Positions 58,745-64,000 of a DNA stretch of 64,000 nt are shown here, one piece after another. The stretch spans positions 20,697,849 through 20,761,848 of the forward strand of contig JASEVX010000003.1 of NCBI GenBank assembly GCA_031761405.1. Direction: 5' to 3'. Position numbers and translations under genes: made by a program. Position 1 is the stretch's first letter. Each line of letters opens with the position of its first letter. This stretch comes from Serripes groenlandicus (taxonomy: Eukaryota; Mollusca; Bivalvia; Cardiida; Cardiidae). The notes beneath the pieces are model-generated. The model searched no databases. It saw nothing but the letters and a program-made list of their open reading frames with translations, and was not told the DNA's origin.

Positions 58745-59465
58745 CTTCAATCATATGCCAGGATGCCAGTTAAACTCTAATATCGAGCAATATACAGCTG
58801 GAGTTGGGCTGTAGACTTGGCCAAAATGCCAACTTCATCTGAACATGGCAGCCAGCTGCGACAAATCCGGGTGGAATCCGGCTATTGCGACTCGGAGCCA
58901 GAGTGAGGCGCTTTCACCTGGTATGCTTCAATCTACCGTCCAATCCATTTATCTAGAACAATAGGCACTCCAAAACGAGGGTGAGACCACTCTGTCGGCC
59001 CAACTCCGGCTGGGTTTTGCAGCCGGCTGCGATACAGCCGGGTGGAATCCGGCTAGCGTATCTGGGAGCCAGAGTTTGGCTGCCAAAATGCCAACTTCAT
59101 GTGAACATTGCAGCCAGCTGCGATAAATCCGGGCGGAATCTGGCTAGTGCAACTCGGAGCCAGAGTGAGGCACTTTCACCTGACACATGTCACGATGCCA
59201 GTTAAGCTCTCTAACTCGAACAGGACGGGTGCAAAGTCGGGAATATGTCGGGAAATCCCAACTCCGGCTGTGCATGGCAGCCGGCTGACGGAACTTGGCG
59301 AAACCGGATGTCATGCAACAAGAAGTCAGTTTGAGTCGCTTTCACCTGGTATGCATCAATCCACCGTCCAATCCATCTATCTCGAGCAATAGGCACACCA
59401 AAACGAGGGTGGGAGCCACTCTGTCGGCCCAACTCCGGCTGGGTTTTGCAGCCGGCTTCCACAGC
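58745..59465 (+). repeat. GC-richer repeat block with ~120-bp and ~100-bp direct repeats
   Basis: 'ctttcacctggtatgc..tcaatc' through 'ggctgggttttgcagccggc' occurs at 58910-59030 and again at 59335-59458 with about 90% identity. 'ccaaaatgccaacttcat..' with 'cagccagctgcga' and 'ctcggagccagagtgagg' occurs at 58820-58920 and 59080-59180. The frames 58981-59507 on both strands translate this repeat and are not supported as genes. Confidence 0.8.
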
Positions 59466-59469
59466 AATG

Positions 59470-60080
59470 CTATAGAAGAGATCTGGTGGACAGCATTATC
59501 TTTTTAAACACGAATATTTTTCCAGTTTCAGAAACAAGTGACCAAAGTGATATGAAAATAATGGTTTATGAGGGAAACATGAAAATTAAACTAACAATAT
59601 ACGAAGTAAATGGGGACGCATTCAATTTATGAAATTTTACGATAAAGATCATATCTGTTAGGCGTGTAAATATTACGGACACCGGTTTAATTGAAAACCG
59701 AAAGAAAACAAAAACATTCAGATTGTTTATTTATATTTCTTTTTGCATTGACGATAAAGATATCATTTTATTAAATGTATTGTTTATCATTCTTTGTATT
59801 GTTTTCCTTTCATCGTTTGACTTGCTTTGATTTTGCGTCTTTAAAGAGATATATACAGTCTGCACACAAACCTGTGGATGTTTACGCCAATCCAAATTCT
59901 GGAAGTATTTGTTGAATTATTTTGTTTTTAAAAATAAACTTATTAAAGCAATTAATTTTCTTAAAATATTAAATGTAGAGGCGAAAACAAAAGCATGTTT
60001 GTTCTTATAAAAACAATTCAAATTTAGTGAACGAGGTCATTAGCATTCCGAGAGACAAGACGTTTGATCACGGAATGAAC
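59470..60080. other. AT-rich DNA, no gene seen
   Basis: No frame above 60 codons and no recognisable repeat. Confidence 0.45.
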
Positions 60081-60094
60081 AAAATGTGATTTCT

Positions 60095-60172
60095 TGCGAG
60101 TACCCGAGTACTCGATCGGAAGAGTTCACGAGTACCCGAGTACTAATCTCGGTACTCGTTCCCATCCCTAAT
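60095..60172 (-). repeat. CGAGTAC repeat cluster ending in TAGGGATGGGAACGAG (possible transposon end)
   Basis: CGAGTACCCGAGTACT occurs twice, then 'ctcggtactcgttcccatcc'. On the minus strand this is TAGGGATGGGAACGAGTACC followed by CGAGTAC repeats, which resembles the ends of some animal hAT-type elements (from memory). The other end was not found. Confidence 0.4.
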
Positions 60173-61715
60173 ATTTATACCTCTATACCCCGTTTCCATT
60201 ACATTTCTCCCTCTTTTCTCTTGATTTCGACCCTTAGTAGTATACCAGAGCGGAGTCTATGTAGCATCCCTGGGAACCACCGGGGTTTTAATAACAGGAC
60301 AATGGGAATATTTTCATAAATGCGAAGTTATTGTGCTAAATTTTGCAATTTTAAGAATATGTTTAGGGGGGAAAAAAGAACACGCATGCGCAGATAAATG
60401 TTTACACGTTGGGAAAATGTATTTTTGTCTTTGTTTTACGTATTTAACTAAAGAACTATTGTTATCTTATATTTATATCATATATTTAAAAGCGGATTTC
60501 GTGTTTTTCGAATCAAACAGTATATCTTAAGCCATAAAATGCTGATTCCCGCGCTAACAACTTATTCTCGCTCAAGAAGTTCAGAGAGCAGTACACGATA
60601 CTTTCAGGGTATGAATACATGGTCACTGACCCGTAGCTTTTTCATTCATTCCTTTCATCTGTGTGCCAATTTATCGAAAACGAAAACTTTTTAGAAATTA
60701 GGATGTAGTAAATGTCTGTCGGATTCGCATACAAAAGAGCTAGACGAATGTTTGACGCAAAGCATGTAGTAGAACAGGGATATAATTTTATCTATCTCAA
60801 GCTAAGTTATTTTGATATTTCAAAATTTATAGTATGTAGTCCCAAACCAATCACATCAAAAGATCACGGCCTTCCTTTTCAACAATGTTTTCAAGATATC
60901 TATGTCATATAACTTGTAGTTTAGAGCGATAGTGATAGTTCATGATTATTTATTTACTAATTCCTTCAATCTAACATAATAATGTAGTTTGTATAAATTT
61001 AAAGAACGTTAACAAGCTTGTTTGTTAATAATTGAAGTTGAAAAAATCCTTTAATCTTACTAAATAAGCTTGTTTGATATTCTCTAATTAAGAGGTGACA
61101 ATTTCTAATCAATATACTAAGCCGGTCTTGTAGCACAAGCAAATTTGACCTCAAGACAGTTGCTTCATGCAAATCGGGCAGCATCGATGTCTAATAAGTT
61201 ATAGCTATCTAAATGTTTAACGCATATAGACAGTGATACAATTTGGAAGACTGTAAGTGTATATTAAGAATACACATTGCGTGTAAATGATAATCCCCAT
61301 TTTCAGTTATAGCTGTCTAAACGTTTATTGCTAAGATAGTGATCCAATTCGGAAAACTGTACGTGTATTTAGAAAAGACATTGCGTTAAAATGAAAATCA
61401 CCATTAAAGATATTAAATCTTTAACACTTAGGTAGTGAGAATAACAATCTGGTAACATCTTTCTCAGTCGGGCAGCTTAAAACCAGGTTTATATTCTATA
61501 TGCTGTACATGTGTTTTTATGTCTATCTGAGTTTGTCTATATGGGTGGATGGAATGGTAAGCAAGACAGGTGGAGACAGCTGACACAGAATATTTGAAAT
61601 TGAAGTTTATATGAAGATTTGCAAGAGGGTTCGGTTTTGAACGCGATTTGATTTACACTAAAGTTAATTAGTACTCGTGTGAGACCGGTATGGTATGGAA
61701 AAATATGCGAATGGG
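60173..61715. other. AT-rich DNA, no supported gene
   Basis: Frames 60086-60319, 60333-60530, 60712-60912 and 60999-61184 (minus) show no domain. A short pair of related texts ('tatagctatctaaatgttta..' near 61200 and 'tatagctgtctaaacgttta..' near 61308) is an imperfect ~110-bp direct duplication. Confidence 0.45.
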
Positions 61716-61721
61716 CCCTGG

Positions 61722-61950
61722 GGCCGTATTCACAAAGCTCTTAAGGAAAAAAATATTCATTAAATACGGAGATTTCCCTCAAGTTTCACCATTTTCTCCT
61801 TATCTCTAAGGAATTTCCTAAGAAGCTATTCACAAAACTCCTAAGGTAAAAATATTCCTTAAATCGGTCCATTTTTCCCTTAAAATTTAAGGAGCACTGT
61901 ACCATGCCTTAACTTTCCCCTTAAAGTTAAGGAAAATCTCAAATCGCATA
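61722..61950 (+). repeat. 'GGGGCCGTATTCACAAAGCT' dispersed repeat with internal duplication
   Basis: 'tattcacaaa.ctc.taagg' followed by 'aaaatattc.ttaaat' occurs at 61730 and again at 61829. A palindromic pair (cccttaaaatttaaggagc, ccccttaaagttaagg) follows. From memory this opening is widespread in bivalve and other invertebrate genomes. Confidence 0.5.
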
Positions 61951-64000
61951 TTCTCGATATCAATGGCCGCCGTCTCATCGCTAGAAATAATCAAAACGTT
62001 TTTGCATGTTTGTGTATGCGTTGTTGGTCATAAATAATATTGAATATCGCATAAAAAAAATTAATGCTAAGATTGCGTAAAGAAATTTGACGTATCGGTG
62101 TCTTTTTCGCTGTACATAGACAACAACAAAATGTCGGAAGCGATCTGTCGAAATCTGTGTCAGGATGAGTACATTTCTTTTTATTAGCCCTGTGTCACCA
62201 AAGAAATTGCTTATTAATCCTCATAATTTGACAGACCTTAAGAGAATAAATCGTAAAACTATATTACAAGGTGGATTTATCAGTCCAAAATGATCAACTC
62301 GGTGGGACCTTACCCCACCCACAAATCCGTCACTTGCCAAGTGTCAAAATGGAAAAACGTGTGTGCCAACGGTTTGATTGTTTAAAATGCACACTGATAT
62401 TTTATTGATTGTTTGTTTCAGTGTTACACATGTTACTTCATTTGAACTACGAATTAAACTGGCATTAATAGTTATTAGTAATTCATTGTTTAGATAATAA
62501 TGGTACTTTTGACATTATGAAAAGCTGTTGATATGAATGGAAAATTAACACATATTCTGTAGATCTATATAAACTACATATGTTGATGTGTATATTATGC
62601 TTTCAGCTTGTTGATGAAAGAAAAGAAATAGTGAGAAGAGTAAAACTTGCAGACAGAAAATAAAGACAGAACTGAAGACATATTTATATCAGTTCAGACA
62701 GTGTTTACTTGTATATGTATCAAATTGATGTGAGTACTTATATAAGATGTGCGGCAGTATATCAATGAAATAATCATAACTGATAAAGACACATTTTGAG
62801 CAAAAGTCAACTTTTGAAAAGATATTGAGAAAATCAAGAAATGATCATAATTTCACTTGACACATTTTTGTCCAAAATTTTTCAAAGTGGTCTGCTGTAG
62901 ATGGTAAGCTTTAATGTTCATGAGATTGGAAACTTAATCATGGTATTACATTTTACCTCATTTTTGCAAGTTTAACACGATTCATGTAGTCTCAATTTAA
63001 TGTGATTGATGAGGAAAATGTATTAATAGAAGGATTTATATAAATATTTCCATGCAAACAAAAAATAATATTTTTGCTCTGTTTTTAGCCCTTTCCCTCA
63101 TATAAACGCTTTCTGACGCTTCTGCAGCAGACGGCTTTTTGAAAACATAGTGACAAAAGAAGAAATTGCTCAAATCAAGCAATTTTAAAAGTATAGAGAT
63201 ATTGCACAAAGTTACTTTTTATGCTTTACAGACATTGGACATGTATTAATACTTTGATAAAAATGCATTAGGCCTATTTAGGTTTGTTTTCTCTGGAAAT
63301 GCTGTTGCAAGCTTAAATATATTGTATAAATTTTGGCAATTGGTCGCAGTTAATTAACATTTAAGTTATTCTTCTCTTAAATAAGGACTTAATGTGTAAG
63401 CAAACTTAATTTTACTTGATGTTGATAACTTCGGTTATATCCTGTTGTTGATTGGATCTTGGAGATACTATTCCCTGATCAGATGTCATACCAGAAAGAA
63501 AACAATTGATCAACATGACTGTCATTCTGTCATTCTGTCATTCTGTCATTTCTACATTTCTACTTTTCTTCATTGTTTTCATAATCTAATTCCAAAATGA
63601 TCCATTTTCTCATGACATTAATGCATATCAAATGACTGGGGTAAAAAACGAAATGGTTTAAACTTTTTGCTTTGTTTTGTATACAATCATGTAGCAGACT
63701 AACCATGCTGTGTCTTTTATAATATAACTTGTTATAATCAAACTTTATGAACTTTTCTAATATACTTGTTTATTTTTGGTTGTATAGCTCAACTCAGCAC
63801 AAAGTACTGAAAGTGAGTTATTGTGATTGCCTTCTGTTGGTTTGCATCCATCAACATTTAAGTAACCAGTGTGTAAATTGGGATGAAACTGCACAGCTAG
63901 TAATTTCTCTATGTTTTCCCAAAAAATCATTAAAATCATTTCTTCCAAATTGTTGGGCAATTTTCTAATTGAAGAACATGGCAGTTTGATTTGATCATTC
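61951..64000. other. AT-rich DNA, no supported gene
   Basis: Short ATGs at 61962 (ATGGCCGCCGTCTCATCGCTAG, seven codons) and 62131 (MSEAICRNLCQ) have fair upstream context but no splice-supported continuation. The frames 63747-63968 and 63757-63960 lie on opposite strands and are not supported. Confidence 0.4.
63521..63555 (+). repeat. Short ATTCTGTC minisatellite
   Basis: Four tandem copies of an 8-bp unit, 'gtcattct'. Confidence 0.8.

Noticed and set aside
58981..59507. Several overlapping Gly/Pro/Ser-rich frames on both strands
   Set aside because: Longer only because the repeat block is GC-rich with few stops; they overlap in several phases and follow the direct repeats.
1..64000. CRISPR arrays, bacterial operons, rRNA genes
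   Set aside because: Spaced repeats here are satellites without unique spacers. Splice-type signals, SINEs and LINEs show eukaryotic nuclear DNA.

Overview
This is a 64 kb, AT-rich piece of a eukaryotic nuclear genome, most likely from a bivalve mollusc. The clues are tRNA-headed SINEs ending in a 'cgttaaaccccaatcaatca' type tail, a MITE with an ATGAGCCGTTCCACG terminus, long tandem arrays of GGCCATTTT / AAAATGGCC units, TCAAGGTCAAGGTCACA repeats, and decayed L1/Tx1-like and DIRS-like retroelements. The taxon rests on my memory of such repeats and was not checked by search. A run of exactly 200 N (35481-35680) marks an assembly gap. There are no prokaryotic operons, rRNAs or CRISPR arrays.

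The main architecture is an old direct segmental duplication. Copy A (1-13975) and copy B (about 37330-57993) carry the same series in the same order and orientation: a ~150-bp satellite with GTAA microsatellite spacers, a short exon, a minus-strand SINE, a terminal exon, a conserved non-coding block, a decayed minus-strand ORF, a 265-bp MITE, and a minus-strand L1-like LINE. Later insertions and deletions make the copies differ. B gained a 930-bp Harbinger-like element with a TTA target duplication, a SINE and a DIRS-like relic, a mobile element with a ~155-bp array, and a ~178-bp satellite. A gained about 1 kb at 4545-5555 and a 1.8-kb insert inside its LINE that holds a large hairpin.

The only host-type gene I can support is a small split gene in copy B: exons at 36740-36805, 38533-38601 and 44661-44725, joined at phase-1 introns. 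It encodes a cysteine-containing, Thr/Gln-rich C-terminal segment. Copy A keeps the last two exons (1141-1208, 3022-3122) with a 1-nt length change. Earlier exons were not found.

Between the copies, 21.0-30.1 kb is a head-to-tail concatemer of one composite non-coding repeat: about 45 units of a ~123-bp sequence, two kinds of ~0.2-0.5 kb 'head', a common tail, and arrays of 53-62-bp hairpin units. A foldback element built from TGTGGTCAA motifs, with a candidate 8-bp target duplication, lies at 32477-33279. Downstream of copy B there is a GC-rich CCGGCTG/CAGCCGG minisatellite (58010-58740) and then mostly featureless AT-rich DNA. Most of the longer open frames in the window are open only because they lie in repeats.
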